A program made the translations under genes and the position numbers. Positions 5,223 through 5,679 of a stretch of DNA of 5,679 bases are shown piece after piece. Source of the stretch: Acidobacteriota bacterium (lineage in GTDB: Bacteria; Acidobacteriota; Thermoanaerobaculia; Multivoradales; UBA5704). Below the pieces are notes generated by a model. That model was not told where the DNA came from and made no database searches. It saw only the letters and a program-made list of their open reading frames with translations. The stretch lies in contig QHVW01000727.1 of NCBI GenBank assembly GCA_003223675.1, positions 1-5,679 of the forward strand. Direction: 5' to 3'. Numbering within the stretch: the first letter of the stretch is position 1; every line of letters starts with the position of its first letter.

Positions 5223-5679
5223 CTAGAGATCCACCGCGCGCCGCCGGACCGTCCGTACCCAGTGCTGTCCGCCGAGCCCTTTCACCCGCGCGATGCGCTC
5301 CTCGGCCAGCCGGTCGGCGGCGAGATAGGTGGGGATCGACTGCGCGCGGGCGATCTCGAACAGCCGCGCCATGTTGGCGAAGATGCCACCGGCCATCCGC
5401 ATGGCCACCTCGCGGTTGTAGCCCACCAGCTCGTTGTAGACGTTGATCAGGCCGCCGGCGTTGATCACGTAGTCCGGAGCGTAGAGGATCCCCCGCTCGT
5501 GCAGCTCCTGGCCGTGGCGGTCCTCCTTGAGCTGGTTGTTGGCGGCCCCGGCCACGATCCGGCAGCGCAGCTTGGGGATCGACTCGTCGTTGATCACGGC
5601 TCCCAGGGCGCAGGGGGCCACCACGTCGCACTCCACCTCCAGGATCTCGTTCGTCGGGACGATCTCGACGCCGAGCTCC
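5223..5679 (-). CDS. Leu/Val/Phe-type (Glu/Leu/Phe/Val family) amino-acid dehydrogenase, C-terminal part
   Basis: The family oxidatively deaminates branched-chain or aromatic amino acids to 2-oxo acids with NAD+, in the cytoplasm, feeding catabolism or branched-chain fatty-acid precursors. The 151 codons visible before TAG (5223-5225) read EVECDVVAPCALGAVIND, IVAGAANNQL, RGILYAPDYVINAGGLINV and IPTYLAADRLAEERI. This is the dinucleotide-binding half and C-terminus, aligning end to end with leucine dehydrogenase as I remember it. The catalytic lysines and the N-terminal substrate domain lie beyond the window edge at 5679, so the 5' end is missing only because of the window. The open frame continues past an internal GTG at 5636, which is not the start. 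Leucine versus valine or phenylalanine preference cannot be decided from this half. The exported-protein gene follows 26 bases downstream on the same strand. Confidence 0.93.
   Translation of the reverse strand, partial: ELGVEIVPTNEILEVECDVVAPCALGAVINDESIPKLRCRIVAGAANNQLKEDRHGQELHERGILYAPDYVINAGGLINVYNELVGYNREVAMRMAGGIFANMARLFEIARAQSIPTYLAADRLAEERIARVKGLGGQHWVRTVRRRAVDL

Noticed and set aside
4027..5226. A 399-codon plus-strand open frame opposite the exported protein
   Set aside because: It has low-complexity Gly/Arg/Pro/Ala composition and starts inside the terminator hairpin, while the opposite strand has a signal peptide, ribosome site and Asp-box.
5197..5631. Extension of the exported-protein frame upstream to 5631
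   Set aside because: This is the dehydrogenase gene read in the wrong frame; the signal peptide and ribosome site at 5196-5209 mark the true start.

Overview
This GC-rich window looks like ordinary bacterial chromosome. It carries a conserved housekeeping operon, then a small toxin-antitoxin module and a potassium-binding-protein-like gene, and ends in a convergent pair of minus-strand genes. The order scpA-scpB-rluB-cmk, the high GC content and a leucine-dehydrogenase-type gene fit a GC-rich Gram-negative lineage such as Acidobacteriota or a deltaproteobacterial relative. That placement is inference and cannot be proved from the sequence alone.

Layout. Positions 1-2955, plus strand: scpA (chromosome condensation, possibly starting upstream of the window), scpB, rluB (rRNA pseudouridine synthase) and cmk (cytidylate kinase). 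They are tightly packed: scpA/scpB and rluB/cmk both share ATGA stop/start overlaps, so the block is very probably one translationally coupled transcript. Positions 2981-3433, plus strand: a Phd/RelB-like antitoxin overlapping a YoeB/Txe-family mRNA interferase gene, in DNA visibly less GC-rich than the operon. Positions 3549-4009, plus strand: a BON + LysM protein resembling E. coli Kbp (YgaU), followed by a strong intrinsic terminator at 4029-4060. Positions 4054-5196, minus strand: an exported, probably beta-propeller protein with one Asp-box. Positions 5223-5679, minus strand: the C-terminal part of a Leu/Val/Phe-type amino-acid dehydrogenase that continues past the window edge.

The most notable feature is that three of the nine genes are broken. 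scpA and the Kbp-like gene each join two well-conserved halves in different frames, with a conserved block of several tens of residues missing between them. The toxin gene has a clean one-base loss. In every case the downstream half is still a perfectly recognisable family C-terminus ending at a sensible stop, so the breaks are either recent mutations or assembly/consensus errors. I lean towards errors for scpA, because it is a housekeeping gene in an otherwise intact operon. I see no CRISPR array, tRNA, rRNA, insertion sequence or undescribed multi-gene system here.
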